Shown here piece by piece: positions 52,424 through 63,485 of a DNA stretch of 64,000 nt (its first letter is position 1; each line of letters opens with the position of its first letter). Below the pieces are notes generated by a model. The model was not told where the DNA came from, made no database searches, and saw nothing but the letters and a program-made list of their open reading frames with translations. Origin of the DNA: Spiroplasma syrphidicola EA-1 (lineage in GTDB: Bacteria; Bacillota_I; Bacilli_A; Mycoplasmatales; Mycoplasmataceae); contig NC_021284.1 of NCBI RefSeq assembly GCF_000400955.1, forward strand, positions 744,001 through 808,000, given 5' to 3'. The position numbers and the translations under genes are program-made.

Positions 52424-54145
52424 CTATTCTACTTTTGTTTTAGCAATTTTTAAGCGTTCAGCTTTTGGTAATTGATAATATGATACTGTTCAGTACACAA
52501 AAATCCCAACTACTGTACAAAAGGCTGTTGTTCATAAAATTTGTTGTCAAAGTTTATATTTACCATTTTTTTTGTACAATTCTTTCATATCTTTACCACC
52601 AATTTTAACAATTCGTGAATATCCAAATAAGGTTACTAATAGTCCCCCAGCAATTGATATTCCACAAGCGATTAAGTATAAAATTACTGCTAAAACAATA
52701 TTTCCTGAATCAGTTGTCATCATAAAGGCTGCTAAAATTCCTGATGGCCCAAACATTGCGTTAAGACCAAAAGTAATGTTTCCTCACATTGACATTGCGC
52801 CAATAAAGAATCCGGCAAAACCAGCTCCAATTGATGAAGTAATAAATGGACGAACACGAGGTAAAGTTACCCCATAAATCATTGGTTCTCCAATTCCAAA
52901 AAAGGCTGGAATCAATGATCCTTGAATTTGACGACGTAATAAACTACCTTTATCAGCTAATAATCATAAAGCGATTCCAGTTCCAAACTGAGCCATTCCA
53001 GCCATTGCTAAAATTGGGAATAATCCATTAACACCAGTTTGTTGAATCATCATTGCATAAATTGGGACAAATCCTTGGTGAATTCCAAACGCGACCGCAG
53101 TTAAGAAAATTGCGGCTAGGACGAAGGCTCCAAATGGATTTGTATGGAGATGAAGAAAGAATCATGCTACTCCCATGTATAAATATCCTGAAACAGGAAT
53201 TAATACAAAAATATTTAAGATTAATAATGCGAATAAAACTAGGGTTGGTGTTCCAATTGTGTCAAGAACTCCAGGCATAAACTTACGAACCCCACGTTCT
53301 AATCAAATTGAGGCTGTTGCTGTTAATAATGCTCCTAAAATATTTCCTGAAGCATAACCAAAAACTCATTGCCCACTTTCATTCATTTCAGGACGGAATC
53401 CAACTGTTAATCAGTTACTTGCTGGATTATGAATTGGAATTCCTAAAAAAGTAATATTATTTGGATCAGTATTGATAATTAATTTAATTAATTCTGAACC
53501 AAAAACTGGTGAATACATTGAAGCAACCATTGCTCCTAATACTCCACTACCTCCAAATACTTCGGCTGTTCTTCAACCAACAATAATAATGAAGGCATTT
53601 TTTCAAATATTTAATAACAAGTTTAAAGCGTTAAATCATGACTGAACAACTGCTGAAGCGGTTGTAATATCGCCACCAAAAGCTGATTGCATAATTCCAG
53701 CAATCCCAGCTAGAATCCCTGCTCCAATGAAACCAATAATCATTGGTGAGAAAATTCGTGAAAACTTCGTAAAGAAGTTTTGTAATCAATTTGATTTTCC
53801 TTTTATTGCTCCTTTTACTTGTTTTGCGACGTCAGCAGCACTGACAAAGTCGGCGCTTTGTTCAGCACCATCAACTGGACTAGTTTGTTGTGCATTAACT
53901 AATTTCCCAAATTCTTGGGTAACTGTTCCAACAAAACCAGGTCCTAAAACGATTTGTAATTCAGTTGCTGAGGGTGTTAAAATTCCCATTACATTTGTTA
54001 CTGTTTTTAATTTTTCTAAATCTACGTTAACGCCAGGTTTGATGTTTAAGCGTAGTCTTGTTAAACAATTTGTAAATGAAACAACATTCTCAGGCCCAAT
54101 TACACCGACAAGATCTTGTGCGGTTTGTTTTGGATTTTTTGCCAT
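52424..54145 (-). CDS. murP: PTS EIIBC component, probably for N-acetylmuramic acid
   Basis: 573 residues. The EIIB domain is first, with the phosphorylated Cys27 in TNCLTRLR. A linker rich in Gln, Ser and Ala follows, then the EIIC glucose-superfamily domain with about ten membrane segments and the substrate loop GIGEPMIYGVTLP. EIIA is not fused, so a separate EIIA, usually of the glucose type, must supply the phosphate. Order with murQ just after and rpiR just before gives MurNAc as the probable sugar, although sequence alone cannot tell from trehalose or beta-glucoside permeases. Confidence 0.8.
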
Positions 54146-54181
54146 TTTCTATTCCTCCTGATATATCCTTTATTATCTTAA

Positions 54182-54218
54182 AACAACTGTTCTTAATTCA
54201 CAATTAAAAACAGTTGTT
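54182..54218. promoter_or_regulatory. Inverted repeat between rpiR and the PTS gene
   Basis: AACAACTGTT and AACAGTTGTT, ten bases each, flank 17 bases that contain a smaller AATT repeat. It may be an operator for the RpiR-type regulator, or the terminator of its gene. Confidence 0.55.
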
Positions 54219-54254
54219 CTGTAATTTCACATCAAAAATTGTAAAATTTTCTAT

Positions 54255-55091
54255 TTAAAATTTATTAATAATGGTATTTTCTAAAATATGATGATATTGC
54301 TCCATATCAGTTGTTAATAAACTTGAATACAGCATATCTAATGCAAATAATAAGGCAAAACGACTTGTTGTCGAAATTAATCGTTCAATTGATTCATTAC
54401 TTGAAATAGTAATTGCGTTATTAGCAATTGCCGCTAAACTATTATTGGCATTTTTACAAATAACAGCAACTGGGGTTCTATTATCTTGGCAAATTTTTGC
54501 TAATTTAATTAAGTCTAACGTTTCCCCTGAATAACTAATAAAAATTGCTAAATCATCAGGCGATAATTGTTTTGCCAGAAAATAACCGCTATGAAAATCA
54601 TTAACAGCAAAAATATTAAAACCTAACCGCAACAGTTTTTCTTGAAAATCCTTAGCAACGTTATATGTTCCCCCAACGGCAAAAACAACAATTTTACGAC
54701 TTTTTTTAATTAAGGTAATTATCTCATCAAAACTTTCTTTTTGTTTAATCACTAAACGAAATGTATCGTGTAAAGTTTTAACAGTATTGTGGTATCCCTT
54801 AATCATAAAACTATTATTATTTTGTTCATTTAAGAGGAACTCTTCTCCCGTTAAATTATAATTAAAATATTTAATAACATGAATTAATTCTTTGTAGCCG
54901 TCCAAATCAAGGTATTTAGTAAAACGATTTATTGTTGCAACAGAAGTATAAGTATATTCTGCCATTTCGGTAATTGTAATATCAGGGATAATAGCTAGAT
55001 TTTGAATAATATACTTTGCAATAAATGAAAAGCGATGATCACTGTTTAAACTAATTTCCTTGATTTTCCGAATAATATCATTTTCTGTCAT
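54255..55091 (-). CDS. RpiR-family transcriptional regulator (MurR-like)
   Basis: 278 residues. N-terminal helix-turn-helix with TITEMAEYTYTSVATINRFTKYL and a C-terminal SIS sugar-isomerase domain with VFAVGGTYNVAKDFQEKL and IFISYSGETLDLIKLA. In MurR-type regulators the SIS domain senses MurNAc-6-P and relieves repression. The gene is followed by the inverted repeat at 54182-54218 and the PTS gene, so it probably controls them. It starts nine bases after a small membrane protein gene. Rather than fused, it is separate from the etherase as in MurR/MurQ operons. Confidence 0.88.
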   Translation of the reverse strand: MTENDIIRKIKEISLNSDHRFSFIAKYIIQNLAIIPDITITEMAEYTYTSVATINRFTKYLDLDGYKELIHVIKYFNYNLTGEEFLLNEQNNNSFMIKGYHNTVKTLHDTFRLVIKQKESFDEIITLIKKSRKIVVFAVGGTYNVAKDFQEKLLRLGFNIFAVNDFHSGYFLAKQLSPDDLAIFISYSGETLDLIKLAKICQDNRTPVAVICKNANNSLAAIANNAITISSNESIERLISTTSRFALLFALDMLYSSLLTTDMEQYHHILENTIINKF

Positions 55092-55100
55092 AATTGCCCC

Positions 55101-55301
55101 CTAATGTTTTTTATTATATCGTTCAAAAATAAACCATAAAATCATTAAACAAAAAAAACCTAAACCAGCCAAAGATAAAAGCACAATGGCAACAATAATA
55201 AAATCAAATAAATAAAAAATAGTTCCAATTCCAGCTAATACTGCTAAGCCAAATAATGATCAGCTAATAATTTTCTTTTGTTTTGTTGTAAAACTAAACA
55301 T
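55101..55301 (-). CDS. Small two-segment membrane protein
   Basis: 66 residues, with two hydrophobic segments (SLFGLAVLAGIGTIFYLFDF and IVAIVLLSLAGLGFFCLMI) and a basic C-terminus. It contains a TGA Trp at residue 14, so it is easily missed in standard-code searches. The start ATG 55301 has GGAAGGTG upstream. It lies nine bases before the start of the RpiR-family regulator and probably shares its transcript. No function can be assigned. Confidence 0.6.
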
Positions 55302-55456
55302 CTTTTTCACCTTCCAATAATATAACTATATTATAACGAATTAATTACTATTTTGATACTTAGTTTAATATTATAATCTTTAATAATAAAAAACTTCTTA
55401 GATTACAAGTCAAATCTATATTACTTTAATAAAGTATCATTTGAAAATAATAAATA

Positions 55457-55483
55457 AAAAGACTAAATATCTTAGTCTTTTAA
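55457..55483 (-). terminator. Terminator after the propeller protein gene
   Basis: AAAGACTAA and TTAGTCTTT pair around ATATC, with T residues following on the minus strand. Confidence 0.75.
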
Positions 55484-55522
55484 AATATTTCTATAACTTA
55501 AATTTTTTTAAAAAGTAAAATA

Positions 55523-57646
55523 CTACTCATTTTTTAGGATATACACGCCATTGTCACCATTATAACTTTTTCTAAAACCTAAAAATGTCCCGCTTTTTAA
55601 TTTAATGGCTAATTGCATTTCTTCTTCATTAGGGAACCCAGTTTGTTCTTTAAGACTCAAATCTGAATAAAGATGATAAATACACTTAGTTTGCGCTGCT
55701 CCCCCTAATAAGATAATGCCCGAATTTTCGGATTGAAGAAGGCTATAACCTCAAGCATTACAAACTCCAGGAGGATTAAGGAAAATTTTCTTTTGAATGC
55801 TATAATCTTTATTTAATTGAATAATTTCTTCACCATTCAAGTTAGACGTCAAGAAAATTGATCCATTTTCTAACTGATATAAATAAGTGTAGGAAATATC
55901 ATCATATTTTTTAATTTGTTTTAGAAGAGTCCCATCCGCATTAAGTTGATATAGAGTAGGGTTTTTTTCTGAACTTATTCCTAAAATAGTTCCATTGTGT
56001 AAAAAAATTATGTCACCCAATTTGTCATTTAAAGGATTATTAGGATTATCTTCAACTTTTTTTATTATTTTTCCACTTCTACTATCTAATAAAAATAAAC
56101 CTTTAGAATATCCTAGCCCCATTAATATATTGTTATCAGGTGTTTTTATAATTTTATTAAAAATTTGGTCTTCTACTTTAGTAACATATTTACCATCAAG
56201 ACTAAATAAGTGTGTCCCTTGTCCTTTATTTTCTACTCATCCTGAAACTAATATTAAATTATTTTCTAATTCAAATGCTGTGTCTAAATCGCTAATTTTA
56301 ATATCATTTTCTACCTTTTCTTTAATTTGACCTAATTCTTTATTAAAACTCCGAAATTCTACTGTAATTAAATAACTATCATTAATATAATAATCTTTAC
56401 TATTACTTTTAACCTTAATTTTTGCTTCCTTATCAACAACATTACCAGGTATTACTTCAACTTGATCAATAAGAACATTTTTATTTTTTAATTTAACTGC
56501 TTCTAAAATTGTCTTAGATTTATAATTTTTAATATCCCCTAAATTAATTTCAGTTAAATCGTTTGATAGCATTTTTCTATCTGTATTACTAAAATATAAT
56601 TCTAATGATTCATCTGAAACATAAATTGATTTTTCCCCTTGCGAAACTAAATTTCCTTTTAAAATAATTTGATTATTTTCAACTGTAATAATATTTTCAA
56701 TATTGACATAGTCTAAAACTAATTTTGGGTTTTCTAATTTAATAATTTTCAATAATTCTGGTGGGTTTGGTGAATTAGTGTTGATAAAAAAATTTCTCTT
56801 TATAACATGGGTTAATAAAGAAATCTTTGTAGGTAAAAAAGAAACTATGACAGTTGAATCAGTATTATAAATATTACTTGAAGATTTTACATAAATAACT
56901 GCATTTGTATCAGTAATATTTTTTACTAATAAATCCTGTATGTCTAATTTTTTATTTTTCTTTTTTGCGGCTTGTAAAATTGAGTTTTCCCGATTATCAT
57001 TAATTAAATCAAGTTGAGAATCAGCAAGATGTTCATTTAAATCAATTCGTTGCTTACTTGGATTAATTATTGATCCGGAATTATTTTGCCCAGATAAAAA
57101 ATATCAACTTAAAAAACCACCCATTGCTGCAAACATTAAAATAAAAACTAAACTAAGTAACATAATTGTTTTTCGCATTTTTGACATATGTAAAAAATGT
57201 TGGCGATGAATCAACGTCATTTGACGACTAAAACTTTGTTTTAGAGCGTGATTATTTTTTTCAATTATTTTTGGAACTAACATTTGTTGTTTTTTTGTAG
57301 TTGTTAAACTATTTGAAACTAAATTATAGTCCTTGATTTTGTGAATTGTTTGTTGTGATAATAAGATAGTATTATTAATAACTGGTATTTTGGTAGTGCC
57401 ATCTCCATTATAAATTGAATCTTTTCAAATAAAAACATATGAGTCTTGACGACAAAAAATTAATGCCAAAGGCAAAATATTTTTATCATCTAATACATCT
57501 CGTGTTTTATCAACTTTACACTTAAATAAATCTAGGTCATTTAAATTTTTTTCTCGGTTATTTTTAACATATGAGATAATGTTTCTAAATTTAAATTGAC
57601 AGTCATAACACATTTTATTGTAAATTAACTGAATTTTATTGTTCAT
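55523..57646 (-). CDS. Membrane protein with a Cys-rich head, spiralin-like domain and beta-propeller-like end
   Basis: 707 residues. The N-terminal 150 or so are cytoplasmic, with Cys residues at MCYDCQFKF and FKCKVDK (possible metal or redox site). One membrane segment lies near residue 165 (TIMLLSLVFILMFAAMGGF). After it comes a domain of the spiralin type (residues 185-270), then a C-terminal half of four-stranded repeats, with GYSKGLFLLDSRSGK, GTILGISSEKNP and GSIFLTSN, that read like a beta-propeller. No enzyme motif. It might sense or bind something outside. Trp codons are TGA in places, so the gene looks split in the standard code. No partner gene is evident. Confidence 0.65.
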
Positions 57647-57771
57647 ATTTACTTTTCTCCCAAAACGATTTACAAACTTTTTAATTATTTGTAATAATAA
57701 TTATAGCAAAAGAATGTTTTTTTTGCAATAATCCACTTTGAAACCCTTGTTTTACAAAATAAGTAAAATAA

Positions 57772-57813
57772 AATAAGAATAGGTTTAACCTTAAACTAAC
57801 CCTATTCTTATTA
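57772..57813. terminator. Terminator hairpin
   Basis: AATAAGAATAGG pairs with CCTATTCTTATT around an 18-base loop, after the hydrolase gene stop at 57828. Confidence 0.85.
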
Positions 57814-57827
57814 TTAAAATTTATTAC

Positions 57828-58769
57828 TTATTTTTTAACTGGTAAATGTTTATCATAGAATTTAAGAATATCAGCCATTACTTCAGATTTAATTTTTTCA
57901 TTTAAAATTTCGTGACGAGCCCCTGGATATAATTTCATTTCATCATTATGATGGTGTTTTTTATATAATTTAAAGGTTTTTTTAACACCTTTCCCAAAGT
58001 TACCAACCGGATCATCGCCTCCAGCAATAAATAATAGCGGTAATTTTTTAGGTGTTTTAGCAATATTTTTTGTATCGGTAATAAAAATTAAACCGTTAAA
58101 CATATCTTTAAAAGCACTTGTTGAAAAAATTTGTCCAGCCAAAGGATCACGCTGAAACTTATCTTGCACTTTTAAATCAGAAGATAATCATTCTGTCCCA
58201 GTTTTACCCTCTTTTTGGAATTTTTTATTTAATGGGGCATAAGATAAATTATAGATAAAGTGGTCTTTTGCTTTTGGCCCATATTTGGCTTGGTGCTTTT
58301 CCGCTAAATGAGCTGAAAATTTTAGTAACCCTTTTTTATGATGGGCTGTTCCGCAAACTACTAAAGCTGCTAAATTATCCCCATACAACATTGCATAATG
58401 ACGAACCATAAATGATCCCATTGAGTGTCCAAACATTACAATTGGTAGTTCAGGATAATGTTTTTTAATATAAGTTGTTACTTCATTTAAATCTTCAATT
58501 AATTTATCTCAACCATCTTCTTCTGCAAAAAATCCTAAATCTTCTTTTGCTAAAGCGGTTTTACCATGCCCACGGTGATCACTTGCGATAACAATATAAT
58601 GATGTTCTACTAAGTATTCAGCAAATTCTTGGTATCGTAAGGCATGTTCACAACTACCATGGACTAACTGAACAACCCCTTTAACACTAGTTAAATTTTT
58701 TGGTTTTCATTCATACATATGTAATTCTGTTTTATCACGTAAAATTTGTTTTCATTCTTTAAATTCCAT
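57828..58769 (-). CDS. Alpha/beta hydrolase, monoacylglycerol lipase-like
   Basis: 313 residues. LVHGSCEHALRY gives the oxyanion loop, SDHRGHGKT the typical lysophospholipase/monoglyceride-lipase segment, GHSMG (114-118) the nucleophile Ser116, FIAGGDDPV the acid and GARHEI the base. The enzyme probably cleaves lysophospholipids or monoglycerides, which would feed fatty acids to an organism that cannot make them. Start ATG 58769 has AAAGGAG upstream. The second half follows TGA Trp. It stands alone, with terminators on both sides. Confidence 0.9.
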
Positions 58770-58987
58770 TTTAACTTATCTCCTTTTAATAGTTTTATTA
58801 TACCTTAGTTTTGCTTAACATACAATTTATAGTAATTGTAATGGTTTAATAAGCATTTCATTGTTAGTAAACATTTTCAAATATTTATATTATTTATATA
58901 AGTATTTGAAAGATGATTAATATTATCTATTTATATTTTATTAAGTAATCTTTCTGAAAAGTAATTATTTTAAAAATTTAATTAAAA

Positions 58988-59016
58988 TAAAAACTAATAG
59001 TAAAGATTAGTTTTTA
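58988..59016 (-). terminator. Terminator overlapping the stop of the last permease gene
   Basis: AAAACTAAT and ATTAGTTTT form a stem that overlaps the stop codon at 59014-59016 and is followed by T residues on the minus strand. Confidence 0.75.
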
Positions 59017-59907
59017 TTTTTTTATATTTAAAGAAAAGGCATAACAAGAATAGCTGAAAGTTAAAATAATAAATCCTAAATTCCCTAATAAAGGTTGTCA
59101 ATAATAAGAAAAAGGAATATAGGAATCAATACTATTAATAAAGAAATAAACATTATAAAAATTTTTATACATTTCCGCATTTGCATATAATAGCAATCAT
59201 GTTGAATATTTTTGGGGAACAAAATAACCAATTATGCTGATTGCTAAAACTGAAGAACTATCATTTGGCGATAAAAAAATATCACCAAAAATTGCCATAA
59301 AAAATATAATTAAAATATTTATCGTCTGAATTACATAAATATTTTTTAAAGTTCCAGTAATAGATACACCGATAAAAGTACCTAAAATTGAGCTCAATAA
59401 TAAGGCAAAAATTACGCCTAAAATTTGTCTAAAATCTATAATCGATAAAATTCAATTAATAAAGTCATTAGTGGGTGTTATAAACCCAAAAATAAACAAA
59501 TAAAGAAAACTACAGGCAATCGTAAATAAACTTGCAACAATATTTGCGTTAATAAAACCAAGTAAAAAATTAATTTTAGTTATTTTAAAGTTATTCATCT
59601 GTTTGATAAAGATACTTTTTCTTCAATCAAATAAAATAAAAGAAGTAAATAAAATCATTGATAAAATTGGGACAAAAAATAAGGTTGGGTATAAATAATG
59701 ATTTATTGGATTATGAAAAAATGAACTTTTAATTGCTAAATCAATAAAACTTAATAAGGCAGGAATTATAATTAAATATATATAAGATTTAAAACTTGTA
59801 AAAATTGTTTTAGAAGTGTATAAAAAAACTTTATGTTCTTTAATGAAACTATTCTTTACATCGATAAAAGAATTTTGGACTTTATATTTCAATTTTAAAT
59901 TCAACAC
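59014..59907 (-). CDS. ABC-2 type transporter permease
   Basis: 297 residues with about six membrane segments and a VPQKYST segment near the last third, as in the permease at 109-1014. Start codon is uncertain: a GTG at 59907 and TTG codons just after lie within the end of the GH85 gene (stop 59882), and no clean ribosome-binding site decides between them. It is last in the operon ATPase, permease, GH85 lipoprotein, permease. The second permease may pair with the first as a heterodimer. TGA Trp at 59623-59625 and 59197-59199. Confidence 0.75.
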
Positions 59908-62614
59908 CTTTCATTATATTTCCTTGCTTATCAATTGGAATAATTGCTAAATTAATATGTTCTAAACCTTCAACGTTTATATCTCTAATAAAATAATTAT
60001 TCATAGTTGTTTCCCCAGCACGATTTCAAATCCCTGATTTCGGTGATTTTATATAAAATTCATAATAATCAACATTATTACCAATGCTTTCAAATAAAAA
60101 TCTTATATTAACACTATTTTCTCTTTTAATTAAATACTCAATTTTTAAATTCGAAATTAAAACTGGATCTTGGGATGCAAAACTACTACTATTTTTAAAT
60201 ATTTTTAATTGCCCAACATTTAGTTTTGCATTTATATCAGCATTTGCCGAAAAAGATAACCCAATACGCGATATTTTATGATTATTGTCAATTGTCCCTT
60301 TAATTTGCGATAAATCAAAGGTAACTATTGTTCAATTATCATTATATTTTTGCGAATTTATTTGTTCTAATTCTTCATAGCGATTACTTTTACCATCAAT
60401 ATCAGTTATAGTAACTAATCCTTTAGTATTTAAATTACTATCATTTTTAATTGCCATTTGAACTAAATTATTTTTATTTTTAATATCAGTTCCCATAATA
60501 TTTCATAGATATTTTTTATTCGCTTCCAGTTTTGCTGGAATAACTTTTCCATATTCATCAAAACCTGAACCAATAGATAAGGAATTAGTTTTTTTAAAGA
60601 CATCATAATAATCATAAAAACCATTAATTTTATTGTATGCTGGTTTTTTAGGGTTTAATATATCATAACTTGATAAATCACTATTATCAGCTTGATCAAT
60701 ATTTCACTGATATGTTGGTAAAACATCAGCTAAACGTTTATTAGTAAACGGATAATTTTTTACAACATAACTATTTCCTTCAGAATCTCTATCAACAAAT
60801 TGAATACCACTCCCCATTGAAAAATTAGTTGCAAAATTAATATCTTGGTCTTTATCACTAATTACTGTTTTTTCTTTAATTAAATTACCAATTCCATAAG
60901 AATTAGAATTGATACCATTGTTAGAATTTGCATTGTAAATGAAATTTTTAATAAACTTTTCATTATCTGTATCTTCTAATTTTTTGTCTTTATTTTGAAC
61001 TTTTATTCGATCATCATTTAATAAAAATAAGTTTTTATAATGTGTTCTATCTTTAAATCCTCTGTAATCATTTGATAATCTGTTTAAATTTAAACCTTTG
61101 TCATTAGGGTTAATATTAGTGTTTAAACCATTAAAAATAATATCATTATATAAATTATTGACTTGTGTTGCAAAAACAAAATCAGAGATAGAATTATAGT
61201 TTGTTAATTTTTTTGCGGCATATGAAGCAATCGCTCCAGATCCGTCATCCATATAACCTGAGAAAGAGGATCAAACATTTTTATCATAATCAACTATACT
61301 TTTTCCACTATTATTGTAGCCATTCACTAACTTATAAGACAATTGTTTTCAATCATAAGTTCCAATTGATCACGTATAACCCCCACCTGGTTCACTAATG
61401 TTTAACATTGTATATAAATTATTATTTTTATAAAATGGATTTTCTTTTAAAAACATTTCAGATTTTTCAACAGGCTCGGAAAAATCTAGTTGAATGTCTA
61501 TTGGTGTTTTAGTTTTAATTGCTTCTTGGGTAATTCCATAAGTTTCTTTATCAACATAATCATTTCCACGTTTTGATAAAGTTGATCATGCTCGATAAAA
61601 TGTTAAGCGCAGTTTTTTAACATTTTCGTCTTCTGACCTGTTAATTTTTTGGTTAAATTGATTAACAATATCTAGAATAACATGGTAATCTAATACCGTT
61701 CCATTTGGATCAAACCCATTAGATTCATCATTTAAAAATCAACCATCAAAGCCATTATATTGGGCAATTTCAATCAACTTGTCAACTATTAAATAATTTC
61801 CACTTGCATCTTTTTTAATAAAGTTAGTTAACATATCTTTTGTTAAACCATGTGATCCATCAAGAAAAACATTTCCATAAATTGGGACCCCATTTTTATG
61901 AGCAATATCAATAGTATCAGCTGGGGGCGGAACTATTGGCCCTTCAAACCATGATCCTGATCAATTAATAAAATTATTAATATACTGCCAATTAGTATTT
62001 GTATTTTCAAATGGATTTTTACTTCCTACAATTGAACTATCAAAAGTTCTATGTTTTCTAGTTGAAAATCCTAAATAATTAAAATTCATTCCTTCATGTT
62101 GTTCTGGGTTATAAAATGGTACATCTACACGAGTTTGTAATTTTACATTAGATCTATTATATTTTGCATCATTATCATTATTCGGTGACCAATCTAAAAT
62201 TGAATTAACTGTTTTATAACTTTGAGCTTTACTTGTTATTCCAAAATCTGACGCAAAATTACCATTAGGCATAAATCCTTTATTCATTGGAGCCCCAGTC
62301 ACAGCTTGTTTTTTAATTCCTTCTTTATATTGAAAGCCAGTACTAAATTTAGAATAATCTAAAAATCTACCAGAATTTAAAGCTTTAATTGACTGTCCAT
62401 TTTGGCTAATATTTCCATCAACATTTATTCCAGCCGGGTTATTGTTTAGATCATATTTTAATCCGTCCCCATAATCTAAATCACTTCAATCAAAATCAGG
62501 TAACGAATTTAAAAACCTATTTCCATTTTTATCACCAATATCACAAGCTACAACAGCCAAAGTCATTGCTCCTACTACTATAACAGAAGCTAATAAATTT
62601 AATCTTTTTTTCAT
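59882..62614 (-). CDS. Surface lipoprotein, GH85 endo-beta-N-acetylglucosaminidase-like
   Basis: 910 residues. Leader MKKRLNLLASVIVVGAMTL with lipobox AVVAC. The GH85 core is visible around residues 220-300: HKNGVPIYGNVFLDGSHG, then a LIEIAQYNGFDGWFLN with the catalytic pair Asn295 and Glu297 (FLNDES), spaced as in ENGase where the substrate's own acetamido group takes part. Beyond it are an extended beta-rich region and a C-terminal domain that may bind carbohydrate. It would cut the chitobiose core of N-glycans at the cell surface. Start ATG 62614 has AAGGGAT upstream. It sits between the permease genes of an ABC operon, suggesting sugar or peptide uptake or export linked to deglycosylation. 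Confidence 0.82.
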
Positions 62615-62633
62615 ATTATTATCCCTTCTAAAC

Positions 62634-63485
62634 TTAACTTTTTAATGAAAAAGTAAAATATTTAATATTTAAAAAAATAAATAAACCAATAAACGCAAAA
62701 CTTGGAATAATAGTCTGTGCAATATTATTAAATGGCGGTCAATTAGAATTTGTAGGAAGAAAAATTTGTCCCATCCCTTCTGGATCAAAAACCTGATAAG
62801 AAGTAAATAATAACATTGTTCAATTAGAATATTTTCAAGGATTAAAATAACCAACAACATTAAAAAATATTGAATTGGATTGAATTGGGGGAATTGCTAC
62901 ATCGGAAAATATTAATAAAAATAAAAAAACTAGAAACATCACCCCAAAACAAGCATATTTATTTTTAAAAACTCCGGCTAACAAAACAAATATAAATGTA
63001 AGTAAAACCATTGATACAAAAGTTGTTAAAACAAAATATATTCACATAAAAGGTAAAATATTGTTAAATAATTCAGAATTTAAACCAATAATAGAAATCT
63101 TAGACATTCCATAATAAAGTAATAGGCCTAATATCGTATTTACCACATAAATTTCTGATGAAACAATTAGTAAGGCAATAAAAATATTAGCTTTACTATT
63201 ATTTTTTAAGTAGATCCTTCTTAAAAAAGAAGTTTCTTTTGCTTCATATGTAAAAATGCCAATATAAAAAGTTGAAAACAAAATCGTAATTGTAGAAAAA
63301 GCAAGCATTTCTGGTGGAGTTATTTTGTATATACTATATCTATTTCATAATCAATATACAAAAAAAGACACAATCAAAGGTAAAACAATAGCAATAATAT
63401 GAGTTCGTGGATTTTTAAAAATTGTTTTATTTAGCAATTTAAGTGAAGAATATTCTTCTTTAAATCATTGCTTATTTATTTTCAT
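62634..63485 (-). CDS. ABC-2 type transporter permease
   Basis: 283 residues with about six hydrophobic segments and a NPWKYSNW motif near the last third, matching the other permease of this operon in position. Start ATG 63485 lies 14 bases inside the end of the ATPase gene, so they are coupled. It precedes the GH85 lipoprotein by 19 bases. TGA Trp codons at 63039-63041 and others. Confidence 0.78.

Noticed and set aside
53727-54161. Open frame on the plus strand over the PTS EIIB domain
   Set aside because: The minus-strand reading gives the EIIB Cys motif and continues into EIIC; the plus frame is a shadow.
62669-62860. Open frame of 63 residues on the minus strand inside the permease gene
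   Set aside because: It is in another frame from the permease, which has the better composition and links to neighbouring genes.
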